Of a stretch of 64,000 bases of DNA, positions 32,874 through 41,783 are shown piece by piece. The notes below the pieces were generated by a model that saw nothing but the letters and a program-made list of their open reading frames with translations, had not been told where the DNA came from and ran no database searches. The position numbers and the translations under genes are program-made. Within the stretch, counting starts at the first letter, position 1. The number at the start of each line of letters is the position of its first letter. Location of the stretch: contig NZ_CP094526.1 of the NCBI RefSeq assembly GCF_029910095.1, positions 5,952,001-6,016,000 on the forward strand. The letters are read 5' to 3'. Source of the DNA: Bradyrhizobium sp. ISRA464 (GTDB lineage: Bacteria; Pseudomonadota; Alphaproteobacteria; Rhizobiales; Xanthobacteraceae).

Positions 32874-35800
32874 TCAGGCTTTGACCAGGTCCCCCAGCAG
32901 GTTCGCCGCCACCGTCAGCTTGGCGAGCGTCAGGCCGCTGGCAGCAATTTCCTCGACCGAGCGGCGGATACGCGTCGCTTCGGGGTGAGCCGCGAGCCAT
33001 GTCTCGACGGCCGGATGGCCGGACTGACCGGTTGCCAGCATATCCGCGGCCAGCCTTCTTTCGGCGCCAGCGATCTGCTCAACGGCGCGATCAATGGCCA
33101 TACGTTCGAAATAATCGTTTGCCGGCACGCTGCGCGCGGCGGCGATGATGCGGTCGAGACGGAAATTCGCCTCGGCGTCGAAGAAGGTCGCGGCGGCGTC
33201 ACCGATGGGGCGCGTGGTGCGCTCGGCAACCGTCACGATGTCGGGTGCCGAGACCAGAGCGTCAAGATCGGCGAGCTCGCCGGCAAGGCCGGCCGGGACA
33301 CCAGCATCGGTCAGGTCCTGTCGACGCTTGCTGCGCGCGGCTTGCAAGTCCGGCGGCAGGGCGGTGTCGAGCCCGGCGACGATCTCGCGGATCGCCGGGC
33401 CGAAACGCGCGATGACCGCCTCGAGGCCATCCTTGAAATCAACATTGCGCACGTACCAGACCATGCGGGAGAGCAGGAGATCTTGGACGGTCGCGTAGAG
33501 CGACAGCTGCAACTGCCCGTCGATGCAGGCGTCGAGTGCATCGATCGCGTCATTGAGCCACTTCAGCCCGTAGGATTCGTCCACCGCCACGTAGGCCATG
33601 ACGATGGTTGGGATATCGGCATCCGTCTCGTCGATCAGGCGCACGACGCAGGCCGGGCCGCCGCGGTTGATCACGGCATTGACGAGACTGGTCGCGATGA
33701 TCTCCCGTCGCAGGCGATGGAAGTCGACCGCCGTCGGGAATTTGTCCCGAACCTCGCGCGGAAAATACTGAGATAACTCGCGGGCAAGATAGGGGTCATC
33801 GGGCACGCTGGTGACGAGCAGATCATCGTAGAGGGTCAGCTTCGCGTAGGCGAGCAACACGGCAAGCTCGGGCCGCGTCAGGAACTGGCCGCGCCGTGTG
33901 CGCTCGGTGAGCGCTGCGTCGTCGGGCAAGAACTCCACCGCGCGGCTGAGCAAGCCGCGCTGCTCGAGCGACTGCATCAGGCGGGCGAGGAAGCCGGTCT
34001 CGGCCACCCCCTTGCGCTCGGCCAGCGAGAGCGCCAGCGTCTGCAGATAGTTATTGCGCAGCACCAGCGCGCCGACCTCGTCGGTCATCGCGGCAAGCAG
34101 GCTGTTGCGGTCAGTAGGACTTAGGCGTCCCTCGCGCTCGGGGCGCGCCAGCGCGATCTTGATATTGACCTCGACGTCGGACGTGTTCACGCCGGCCGAA
34201 TTGTCGATGGCGTCGGTGTTGAGCTTGACGCCCTTCAGCGCCGCTTCAATGCGGCCGCGCTGGGTGACGCCGAGGTTGGCCCCTTCGCCGATCACCCGGG
34301 CGCGCACGTCGCCACCCGTGATGCGGATCGGATCGTTGGCGCGGTCCCCGACCTGATCGTCGCTTTCCCCGGAGGACCGGACATAGGTGCCGATGCCGCC
34401 GAACCACAGGAGGTCCGCGCGAGCCTTCAGGATCGCCGTCATCACCTCGAAAGGCGTGGCTTGCGGCTTGTCGAGATCGAGCAGAGTGCGCACTTCCGGA
34501 GCGAGCGGGATCGCCTTGAGCAGGCGCGAGAACACGCCGCCGCCCTGCGAGATCAGCGACTTGTTGTAGTCCTGCCAGCTCGATCGCGGCGCGTCGAACA
34601 AGCGCTTGCGCTCAGCGAAGCTGATCGAGGGATCAGGCGAGGGATCGATGAAGATGTCGCGATGATCGAAAGCCGCCACAAGCTTTGTCGCCGGCGAGAG
34701 CAGCATGCCATTGCCGAAAACGTCGCCGGACATGTCGCCCACGCCGACCGCGGTGAACGGCATGGTCTGAATGTCGGTGCCGAGCTCGCGGAAGTGGTGC
34801 TTGACCGCCTCCCAGGCGCCGCGCGCCGTGATCCCCATCTTCTTGTGGTCGTAGCCCTGGCTGCCGCCGGATGCGAAAGCATCGCCGAGCCAATGGTTCT
34901 TCTCGGCCGAGATCGCATTGGCGACGTCGGAGAAGGTGGCGGTGCCCTTGTCGGCGGCGACGACAAGGTAGGGGTCGTCGCCGTCATGGCGCAAGGTGGA
35001 TTCGGGCGGCACGACGATGTCGCCGTCGAGATTGTCGGTGAGTTCGAGCAGCGAGCGAACGAAGATGCGATAGACTTCGGTGCCCTCCGCGAGCCAGGCG
35101 TCGCGATTGGAAGGTGGCGGCAGGCGCTTGGGCACGAAGCCGCCCTTGGCGCCGACCGGCACGATCACGGCGTTCTTGACCTGCTGCGCTTTCGCAAGGC
35201 CGAGGATCTCGGTGCGGAAATCCTGCGGCCGGTCGGACCAGCGCAAGCCACCGCGCGCAACCTTGCCGAAGCGCAGGTGAATACCTTCGACACGAGGTGA
35301 ATAGACAAAGATCTCGTAGAGAGGTCGTGGAGCGGGCAAGTCGTCGATCCGGCGCGCCTCGAACTTGAAGGAGATCACCGGACGCGGATGTCCATTCTCG
35401 CCGATCTGCCACAGATTGGTGCGAACGGTTGCCTGCACCAGATTGGTGAAACGGCGCAGGATGCGATCTTCGTCGAGCGAGGCGACTGATGTGAGCTGAT
35501 CCTCGATCTCGGCGAGCAGAGCCGTCTCGCGCGCCGAGCGCTCGGCATCCGTCAAGGCGAGGCGCGGATCGAGGCGGGCCTGGAACAGCGCGACGAGGGT
35601 GGCCGTGATCGCGGCGTTCTTGCGCAAGGTCTCCCACATGTAATCCTGGGTGAATGGAGCGCGGATCTGGTGCAGGTAGCGCGACAGCGCCCGGATGGTC
35701 GAAACTTCCCGCCAGCCCAGGGCCGTGCGCAGGATCAGGGCATTGTATCCGTCGGATTCGGCGCGGTCGGTGACCACCGCCATGATCGAGGCTTCCAGGC

Positions 35801-37685
35801 GATGGCTGAATTCCGGGTTGATCTCGATGGGCTGGCCGTCACTGGTCTCGATCGTCATGTCGTGCAGCCAGACCGGCTCCGGCCGGTTACCGGGCACGAT
35901 CTGATAGGTGCGTTCGTTGACCACGCGCAGACCATGATTTTCGATCACCGGCACGCGATAAGACAGCGACAGCGGTGCGGCGTCCGAAAACACCTTCAGG
36001 CCGAAGCGCCTGGGATCGTCGCCATCGATGCGGTAAACCGAAATCGTCACCGGGCGGGCTGGCGTCAGCTTCTCGATGGTTGTGATATCGGCGATCGCCT
36101 GCTCCGCCGTGAAAACCTCGGTATAGCCGCCGCTAAAGGCCCGGGCATATCGGTTGGTCAGCATGCGCGCCCGCATGCCGTCGGTCGACGCAGTGAGCGC
36201 GGCCCTCAACTTGTCGGCCCAGGTTGCGGCAATGGCGCTGATTCCGGCTTCCAGGGTGGCGCGCTCGACGACGGGCGTTTTGCCTTCGTAGCGACCGACG
36301 ATGTAGTGGACGCGCGCAAGCGCCCCCTCAGGGAATGATACGTAGGAGGCGGCAAGGGTCCCCTTGTAGACTTGCGACAGGAAGGCGCCGACGCGCGTGC
36401 GGACGTCGGTGTCGTATTTGTCGCGCGGAATGAAAGTGAGGATGGAGACGAAGCGATCGAACTTGTCGACCCGCGCCAGCGTCCGGATGCGCGGGCGCTC
36501 GTAGAGGATCAGGATTTCTATGACGAAATTGTAGAGAGCGTCGACATCGATCTGGAACAGTTCGTCACGCGGATATTCTTCGAGAATATGCATGAGCGCC
36601 TTGCCGGAATGGCCGCTCGGGTCGAAGCCGGCGCGCTGGAGCACCCGCGAAACCTTGTGGCGGACATAAGGGATCTGTCGTACCGAGCGGGTATAGGCGC
36701 CCGAGGTGAACAGGCCGACGACTCGCAGTTCGCCCTCGAGCCGGCCGTCGGGCGTATAGAGCTTGATGCCGACATAATCCATCCGGATGCGGCGATGGAC
36801 GCGGCTGGAGACATTGGCCTTGATGACGATGAGCAGGGTGGGTTCGTGCAAGAACTCGCGGATTTCCGACGTCATCACCACCATTTCGGTACCGCGGCGC
36901 AGGACCTTCGCTTCCGGATCGCGGAGGATGCCGAGGCCTTCACCGGTGGTGATGTCGTCCGACGCATCGCTGTCGGGCGAGAAGCGATATTCGCGCACGC
37001 CCAGGAAGGTGAAATTGTCCGCGCAGAGCCATTGCAGGAACTGGTTGGCTTCGGCCACCTCGTCGATTGGCAGCGGCGGCGGATTGGAAGAGAAAGTCTT
37101 TATCGCTTCCTCGACCCGGTCGCGCATGGTTCGCCAGTCGGTGACGCAGGCGCGCACGTCGTTCAACGTCCCGGTCAGGCCGTCGATCAGCTTCTGCCGG
37201 TCGGTCTCGACATCCAGACGGGTGATGTGGAGGTGAATCAGGCTCTCTCTCGCGCCCTTTGCCCCTTCCGGCAATGCTTCGCCGTAGAAGTGCAGGAGCT
37301 TGCCTTGGTCATCGCGCTCCACCGCGATGATCGGGTGAGCGACGAGGGCGACTTCGATGCCCTGCTCGGCGAGCTCCGCCATGGTGGAATCGAACAGGAA
37401 GGGCATGTTGTCGTTGAGAATTTCGAGCACGGAAATCTCGCGCCCATCCGACATCATCGGATTGACGATGCGGATATCGGCGCTGCCGGCTGCGCGCCGC
37501 TGCACGTGCTCCCAGGCTTGCTCTGCGAGGAGGGCAAGCGAGGCGGCATCGCAATTGGCGAGGTCCTCGATATTGGTGTAGCCGAACAAAAGCTCGGCAA
37601 AGGCCCGGGGGCTCTTGCCCGGCTGCACCCTGCCCGCGGCATCGCGGATCAAAGTTGCCCGGGCCTTGTCGTCGCGCCACGGCAT
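32874..37685 (-). CDS. gdhB: NAD-specific glutamate dehydrogenase, large type
   Basis: 1,603 residues, the length of the bacterial L_180 class (Bac_GDH). It oxidises glutamate to 2-oxoglutarate and ammonium with NAD and serves catabolism. The catalytic domain shows GLRWSDRPQDFRTEILGLAK, VPVGAKGGFVPKRLPP with the active lysine, GDMSGDVFGNGMLLSP in the nucleotide domain and VIGEGANLGVTQRGRI. The long N-terminal half holds the ACT-like regulatory segments of this class. The start at 37685 (MPWRDDK) has GGAGG six bases upstream; longer frames add unrelated sequence. It is monocistronic. The gene symbol follows common use for this class. Confidence 0.93.
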   Translation of the reverse strand: MPWRDDKARATLIRDAAGRVQPGKSPRAFAELLFGYTNIEDLANCDAASLALLAEQAWEHVQRRAAGSADIRIVNPMMSDGREISVLEILNDNMPFLFDSTMAELAEQGIEVALVAHPIIAVERDDQGKLLHFYGEALPEGAKGARESLIHLHITRLDVETDRQKLIDGLTGTLNDVRACVTDWRTMRDRVEEAIKTFSSNPPPLPIDEVAEANQFLQWLCADNFTFLGVREYRFSPDSDASDDITTGEGLGILRDPEAKVLRRGTEMVVMTSEIREFLHEPTLLIVIKANVSSRVHRRIRMDYVGIKLYTPDGRLEGELRVVGLFTSGAYTRSVRQIPYVRHKVSRVLQRAGFDPSGHSGKALMHILEEYPRDELFQIDVDALYNFVIEILILYERPRIRTLARVDKFDRFVSILTFIPRDKYDTDVRTRVGAFLSQVYKGTLAASYVSFPEGALARVHYIVGRYEGKTPVVERATLEAGISAIAATWADKLRAALTASTDGMRARMLTNRYARAFSGGYTEVFTAEQAIADITTIEKLTPARPVTISVYRIDGDDPRRFGLKVFSDAAPLSLSYRVPVIENHGLRVVNERTYQIVPGNRPEPVWLHDMTIETSDGQPIEINPEFSHRLEASIMAVVTDRAESDGYNALILRTALGWREVSTIRALSRYLHQIRAPFTQDYMWETLRKNAAITATLVALFQARLDPRLALTDAERSARETALLAEIEDQLTSVASLDEDRILRRFTNLVQATVRTNLWQIGENGHPRPVISFKFEARRIDDLPAPRPLYEIFVYSPRVEGIHLRFGKVARGGLRWSDRPQDFRTEILGLAKAQQVKNAVIVPVGAKGGFVPKRLPPPSNRDAWLAEGTEVYRIFVRSLLELTDNLDGDIVVPPESTLRHDGDDPYLVVAADKGTATFSDVANAISAEKNHWLGDAFASGGSQGYDHKKMGITARGAWEAVKHHFRELGTDIQTMPFTAVGVGDMSGDVFGNGMLLSPATKLVAAFDHRDIFIDPSPDPSISFAERKRLFDAPRSSWQDYNKSLISQGGGVFSRLLKAIPLAPEVRTLLDLDKPQATPFEVMTAILKARADLLWFGGIGTYVRSSGESDDQVGDRANDPIRITGGDVRARVIGEGANLGVTQRGRIEAALKGVKLNTDAIDNSAGVNTSDVEVNIKIALARPEREGRLSPTDRNSLLAAMTDEVGALVLRNNYLQTLALSLAERKGVAETGFLARLMQSLEQRGLLSRAVEFLPDDAALTERTRRGQFLTRPELAVLLAYAKLTLYDDLLVTSVPDDPYLARELSQYFPREVRDKFPTAVDFHRLRREIIATSLVNAVINRGGPACVVRLIDETDADIPTIVMAYVAVDESYGLKWLNDAIDALDACIDGQLQLSLYATVQDLLLSRMVWYVRNVDFKDGLEAVIARFGPAIREIVAGLDTALPPDLQAARSKRRQDLTDAGVPAGLAGELADLDALVSAPDIVTVAERTTRPIGDAAATFFDAEANFRLDRIIAAARSVPANDYFERMAIDRAVEQIAGAERRLAADMLATGQSGHPAVETWLAAHPEATRIRRSVEEIAASGLTLAKLTVAANLLGDLVKA

Positions 37686-38139
37686 AATATCCTCCATTTG
37701 CCGCACCGTCCGACCGCAGTCGCGATCATCAGCTTGATTCTGGAGTGCATCTCTTCGAGCGCCATCGCCTTGACCGTGATCGAGCGCGTACGCGCAATCC
37801 TCGATCTCAACACTTCGACAGCTCGAGACGACAATACTACCAGAGCGGTCCAGGCACACGTTGTCGTGAGGCGCACCGAGATGCACTACGGTAGCCGAAG
37901 TCGGTGCCGACGGCCGCCGAGCCATCGGGAGGAATCACAAGCAATTTCAATCGGGTGCGGCCCCATGGCGCGTACAACGAATCCTAGGTCAGCCATCCCC
38001 GCGCGCACGAGATTCCGCAGCACGTTGCTCGCCTAATCCGAGACAGACTGCACGTTGATGGGGGAAGGTCTTAGTGGCCTATACTGCTTCCCCGCGGACC
38101 GCGCGCCGGTTTCGGTCTGGGTGGGGGATGGCGCCGGCT
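37686..38139. other. Gap upstream of glutamate dehydrogenase
   Basis: 454 bases that must contain the gdh promoter and the 3' region of the CoA-transferase gene. No small gene with a ribosome site, no repeat and no intrinsic terminator were found. Confidence 0.35.
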
Positions 38140-40128
38140 TCAACGTTGCGCCAATCCGACCGTGCTTCTTCCGCTTTCAAAAATATGTGCGGCGACGCCG
38201 CGCTTTTCCAGCGCTTCGCCGAGCTTGATGCGCAGAAAGCCCGACGTGGTGTAACGGGAGACGCCCGAATAAAAGCGGTCGGTTAGGCCTTGCACCATTC
38301 CTGAATAGTCGTCGAGCAACTCGGGAAGAACCGAGAAGTTGTCGTAGTTGACGATCGCATAGACGCGGCGATCGATGTGGCCGAGCTTGGCTTCGACGGC
38401 GCGCGCGATCGCATCGATGTCGCCCCTGCCGCGCAGCGCGAAGCGCTCCAGGTTGACGAAGAACAGGTTCTGCTGCTCGTCCAGCGTGAAGCGCCGGTCG
38501 AGCGGAATGGTCAACAGGTCGTTGCGCAGGTCCATCGGGCCGTCGCGGAAAATCCGCGCGTCCATGAGGAGCGGATCGCGCGGGATGAGCGGCCTGAAAT
38601 CCATCAGCCCGAGGATGTCGCGCTCGATATCGATGCCGGGCGCGACCTCGATCAGCTCGAGTCCGCCTTCGGTCAGCGCAAGCACGCAACGCTCGGTGAC
38701 GTAGTGCACGGTCTGCCCGCGTTTGGCGGCGAACGCGCCGCTGAACGTCACATGCTCGACTGCCTCGACGAATTTGCGGGCTTTCGGTTCCTCGGCGATA
38801 ACCAGCCTGCCGTCGGTTACGCCAATGCGCTGGCGTCCCGCGCCAAACGTACCGACAAAGATCACCTTCTTGGCGTTCTGGCTGATGTTGATGAAGCCCC
38901 CGGCCCCGGCGAGCTTGGGACCGAACTTGCTGACGTTGAGATTGCCGGTACGATCGACCTGGGCGAGGCCCAGGAATGCGGCGTCGAGCCCGCCGCCATC
39001 ATAGAAATCGAATTGATAGGGCTGGTCGATCACCGCCTGCGTGTTGACGGCGGCGCCGAAGTCGATCCCGCTCGCCGGCACGCCGCCAATCACGCCGGGC
39101 TCGGCCGTCAGCGTGATCAGGTCGATGACCCGCTCCTCGTTGGCGACGGATGCGATGCCTTCGGGCATGCCGATGCCGAGATTGACGACGCTATTGGCCT
39201 GGAGCTCGAACGCCGCCCGGCGTGCGATGATCTTGCGCTCGCTCATCGGCATCGGTGGCAGCGAGCCGGCGCGCACCCTGATCTCGCCGCTGTAAGCCGG
39301 ATTGTAATGCGTGCCAAAGGTCTGCCAGTGGTTTTCCGGTTTCGCCACCACGACGCAGTCGACGAGGACGCCGGGGATTTTCACCTGGCGCGGATTGAGG
39401 CTGCCGTTTTCTGCGACGCGCTCGACCTGGGCGATGACGATGCCGCCGGAATTATGCGCCGCCATGGCGATCGCGAGCGCTTCGAGCGTCAGCGCTTCCT
39501 TCTCCATGGTGAGGTTGCCGTCGGCGTCGCCCGTGGTGGCACGGATAATCCCGATGTTGATTGGAAAGGTCTTGTAAAACAGGCACTCCTCACCGCCGAG
39601 CGTGACCAGCTCGACCAAATCCTCGATTGTGCGGGCGTTGAGCTTGCCGCCGCCCTGACGTGGGTCGACGAAGGTGCCGATGCCGACGCGCGAGATGTGG
39701 CCGGGACGACGCGCGGCGATGTCGCGGAACATATGGGTGATGACGCCCTGCGGCAGATTATAGGCCTCGATCTGGTTTGAGATCGCGAGTTGCTGCAATT
39801 TGGGCGCGAGCCCCCAATGACCGCCGATCACGCGCCTGACCAGACCCTCATGCGCGAAATGGTTGAGGCCGCGGTGCTTGCCGTCTCCCTGTCCCGCCGC
39901 ATAGACCAGCGTCAGGTTGCGAGGCTTGCCCTGCGTGTAGGGGGCGACCGTTTCGTTGGCGAGATAGAGTTGCTCCAGCGCGAGCGCGATCTCTTCGGCA
40001 AAACCGATGCCGACAAAGCCGCCGGTCGCCACCGTGTCGCCGTCGTGGATCAGGCGCACCGCTTCGGCGGCTGTGACGATCTTGCCCTTCTCCGCCGTGC
40101 GCAGATACGACAAGGCCTGCTGGCTCAC
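38140..40128 (-). CDS. Acyl-CoA:acetate (YdiF-type) CoA-transferase
   Basis: 662 residues, a fused alpha-beta family I CoA-transferase. The alpha half has [20 protein letters not shown] and the [20 protein letters not shown] segment. The beta half has [18 protein letters not shown] and [10 protein letters not shown], whose glutamate carries CoA as a thioester. It moves CoA between short-chain acyl groups and acetate. The last ~120 residues are an extra domain typical of YdiF/propionate CoA-transferases. It lies 158 bases downstream of the MFS gene and may share its sigma-54 promoter. Confidence 0.88.
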   Translation of the reverse strand: MSQQALSYLRTAEKGKIVTAAEAVRLIHDGDTVATGGFVGIGFAEEIALALEQLYLANETVAPYTQGKPRNLTLVYAAGQGDGKHRGLNHFAHEGLVRRVIGGHWGLAPKLQQLAISNQIEAYNLPQGVITHMFRDIAARRPGHISRVGIGTFVDPRQGGGKLNARTIEDLVELVTLGGEECLFYKTFPINIGIIRATTGDADGNLTMEKEALTLEALAIAMAAHNSGGIVIAQVERVAENGSLNPRQVKIPGVLVDCVVVAKPENHWQTFGTHYNPAYSGEIRVRAGSLPPMPMSERKIIARRAAFELQANSVVNLGIGMPEGIASVANEERVIDLITLTAEPGVIGGVPASGIDFGAAVNTQAVIDQPYQFDFYDGGGLDAAFLGLAQVDRTGNLNVSKFGPKLAGAGGFINISQNAKKVIFVGTFGAGRQRIGVTDGRLVIAEEPKARKFVEAVEHVTFSGAFAAKRGQTVHYVTERCVLALTEGGLELIEVAPGIDIERDILGLMDFRPLIPRDPLLMDARIFRDGPMDLRNDLLTIPLDRRFTLDEQQNLFFVNLERFALRGRGDIDAIARAVEAKLGHIDRRVYAIVNYDNFSVLPELLDDYSGMVQGLTDRFYSGVSRYTTSGFLRIKLGEALEKRGVAAHIFESGRSTVGLAQR

Positions 40129-40212
40129 GGCATTCCTCCCAATTTATTGCCGCTTTGAGCGGTCGGGAAATGACTTTTCGTCAGATCGTCAGCCCGCTCT
40201 ATCTTCTTGTTT

Positions 40213-40271
40213 GAGCATGATCTTCTCGAAAAACTGCGTCTAACGCGGCCCTCCGGGTCCGGATCATGCTC
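40213..40271. repeat. Interspersed-type palindromic repeat, GAGCATGATC ... GATCATGCTC
   Basis: Exact 10-bp inverted arms (40213-40222 and 40262-40271) around 39 bases that include AAAAACTGCGTCTAACGCGG. I recall very similar sequences being scattered between genes in Bradyrhizobium genomes. It sits between the MFS and CoA-transferase genes and could affect read-through. The recall could not be checked. Confidence 0.55.
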
Positions 40272-40286
40272 TAAGGCGGGCGCTTG

Positions 40287-41588
40287 TCAGGCCTCGGCGT
40301 TCTTCCGTGTTTCAGTCGCGAAATACACCGAGACGATGGTGATCAGCGCCAGCGCGACCATATAGAGCGAGACCGGCCACGTCGCGGGTGCATAGGCGGC
40401 CATCAGACCGGTGGCGATCAACGGCGACAGCGCGCCGGCGAAGATCGAGGCGAGGTTGTAGCCGAGCGACACGCCGCTATAGCGCACCTTGGTGCCGAAC
40501 AGCTCGGACAGGAAGCTCGCCTGCGGGCCGTACATCGCGGCGCGCCCGACGGCGAGCCCGAGCACGATAGCGACCCAGGCCGCATGCGGGTTCTTGGTTC
40601 CAAGCAGCATGAACAGCGGAAACGACATAAGCGCCGAGAAGATGGCACCGAAAATATAGACCGGACGGCGCCCGACGCGATCGGAGAGCGCACCGAAGGC
40701 GGGAATGGTGAAGGTTTCGATCGCAGCCGCGATCAAGACGCCGTTCAGCATGTCCTGCCGGTTCAGGCCGAGCGACTGGGTTGCGTAGGCCAGGACAAAC
40801 GTGGCGTAGATATAGAAGAAGCCGTTCTCCGCAAAGCGGGCGCCCATCGCCAGCAGGATGTTCTTGGGATAGAAGCGGATCGCGTCGAGGATCGGCATCT
40901 TCACCTCCTGCTTGGAATCCTTGACCTTCTGGAACTCGGGCGATTCCGCGATGGTGAATCGGATCCATAGGCCGACCAGCACGAGGACGATGCTGAACAG
41001 GAACGGCAGACGCCAACCCCAGGCGTAGAGCTGGGCGTCGGTCAGGAATGCCGAGACGATCGAAAAAACCAGCGTGCCAAGCACGAGACCAAGCGGCGCG
41101 CCGAGCTGCGGCCAGCTGCCGTAAAAGCCCTTCTTGTCTTCCGGCGCGTGTTCAACCGCCATTAGCACCGCGCCGCCCCATTCGCCGCCGAGGCCAAAAC
41201 CCTGCACCAGACGGCAGGTGATCAAAAGGATCGCTGCCCAGACGCCCGCCGTCTCATAGGTCGGCAAGAGACCGACCACCGCGGTCGCGGCGCCCATGAT
41301 CAGAAGCGTCAGATACAGCATCGTCTTGCGGCCGATCTTGTCGCCGTAGTGGCCGAAGACGAGCCCGCCGAGCGGCCGCGCGACGAACCCGAGCGCATAG
41401 GTCGCGAATGCGAGCAGCGTGCCGATCATGGGGTCGAAGGTCGGGAAAAATAGCTTGTTGAAGATCAACGCTGCGGCGGTGCCGTACAAGAAGAAATCGT
41501 ACCATTCGATGGCGGTGCCGATCAGGCTCGCGGTCGCTACCGTCACGTGCGACGGCGCCGATGGTCTGCTTTCCAGCGCAATGGTCAT
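40287..41588 (-). CDS. MFS transporter, metabolite:H+ symporter (MHS) type
   Basis: 433 residues with twelve predicted membrane helices. GTAIEWYDFFLYGTAAALIF is the helix-1 signature of the MHS group (citrate, shikimate, proline/betaine and dicarboxylate carriers); LGGLVFGHYGDKIGRKTMLY is the loop 2-3 motif A, and VQGFGLGGEWGGAVLMAVEH is helix 4. The likely substrate is a small organic acid. A -24/-12 promoter lies about 60 bases upstream and the activator gene just beyond, so expression is probably sigma-54-dependent. Confidence 0.9.
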   Translation of the reverse strand: MTIALESRPSAPSHVTVATASLIGTAIEWYDFFLYGTAAALIFNKLFFPTFDPMIGTLLAFATYALGFVARPLGGLVFGHYGDKIGRKTMLYLTLLIMGAATAVVGLLPTYETAGVWAAILLITCRLVQGFGLGGEWGGAVLMAVEHAPEDKKGFYGSWPQLGAPLGLVLGTLVFSIVSAFLTDAQLYAWGWRLPFLFSIVLVLVGLWIRFTIAESPEFQKVKDSKQEVKMPILDAIRFYPKNILLAMGARFAENGFFYIYATFVLAYATQSLGLNRQDMLNGVLIAAAIETFTIPAFGALSDRVGRRPVYIFGAIFSALMSFPLFMLLGTKNPHAAWVAIVLGLAVGRAAMYGPQASFLSELFGTKVRYSGVSLGYNLASIFAGALSPLIATGLMAAYAPATWPVSLYMVALALITIVSVYFATETRKNAEA

Positions 41589-41648
41589 ATCGTCCCTCCC
41601 ATGGTCAACGTTCGCGCATTTGCCATGCGTCGCGTCGGAGGGAGCAGA

Positions 41649-41663
41649 GCAAGGCGCGGGCCA
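41649..41663 (-). promoter_or_regulatory. Sigma-54 (-24/-12) promoter of the MFS gene
   Basis: On the minus strand TGGCCCG-CGCC-TTGC matches TGGCACG-N4-TTGC at all but one base, with correct GG/GC spacing. Transcription would start near 41637, about 50 bases before the MFS ATG at 41588. An enhancer-binding-protein gene lies directly upstream. Confidence 0.75.
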
Positions 41664-41752
41664 ATTGCCTCGCGATGCATCAAATGATTGAAAGGCCAGC
41701 GGGTTCAGCGCCGGCCTGTGGATGTGCGGCGGATCGAGTCATGTCAACGGTC

Positions 41753-41779
41753 TGAGACTCAAGACACCTTGAAGTCTCA
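41753..41779. promoter_or_regulatory. Upstream activating inverted repeat TGAGACT-N13-AGTCTCA
   Basis: Exact 7-bp arms, partly extended inward (CAAG/TTGA), centred about 103 bases upstream of the -24 element. This is the usual distance for an enhancer bound by a sigma-54 activator. It begins 5 bases beyond the activator stop codon. It lacks a following T-run in either direction, so it is not an intrinsic terminator. Confidence 0.65.
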
Positions 41780-41783
41780 AAAC

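Noticed and set aside
36372..38036. A long plus-strand frame of 554 codons opposite the glutamate dehydrogenase gene
   Set aside because: It is antisense to a full-length, motif-complete gene; its text is rich in His, Arg, Asp and Val as expected from the reverse of GC-rich codons, and it has no domain or ribosome site.
38377..39780. A 467-codon plus-strand frame opposite the CoA-transferase
   Set aside because: Shadow of a recognised gene, no family resemblance; the same holds for long antisense frames at 29826-31112, 34461-35300 and 58977-60242.
41753..41779. The inverted repeat as a terminator for the activator gene
   Set aside because: The T-rich side precedes rather than follows the stem on the gene strand, and its distance to the -24/-12 site suits an enhancer better.
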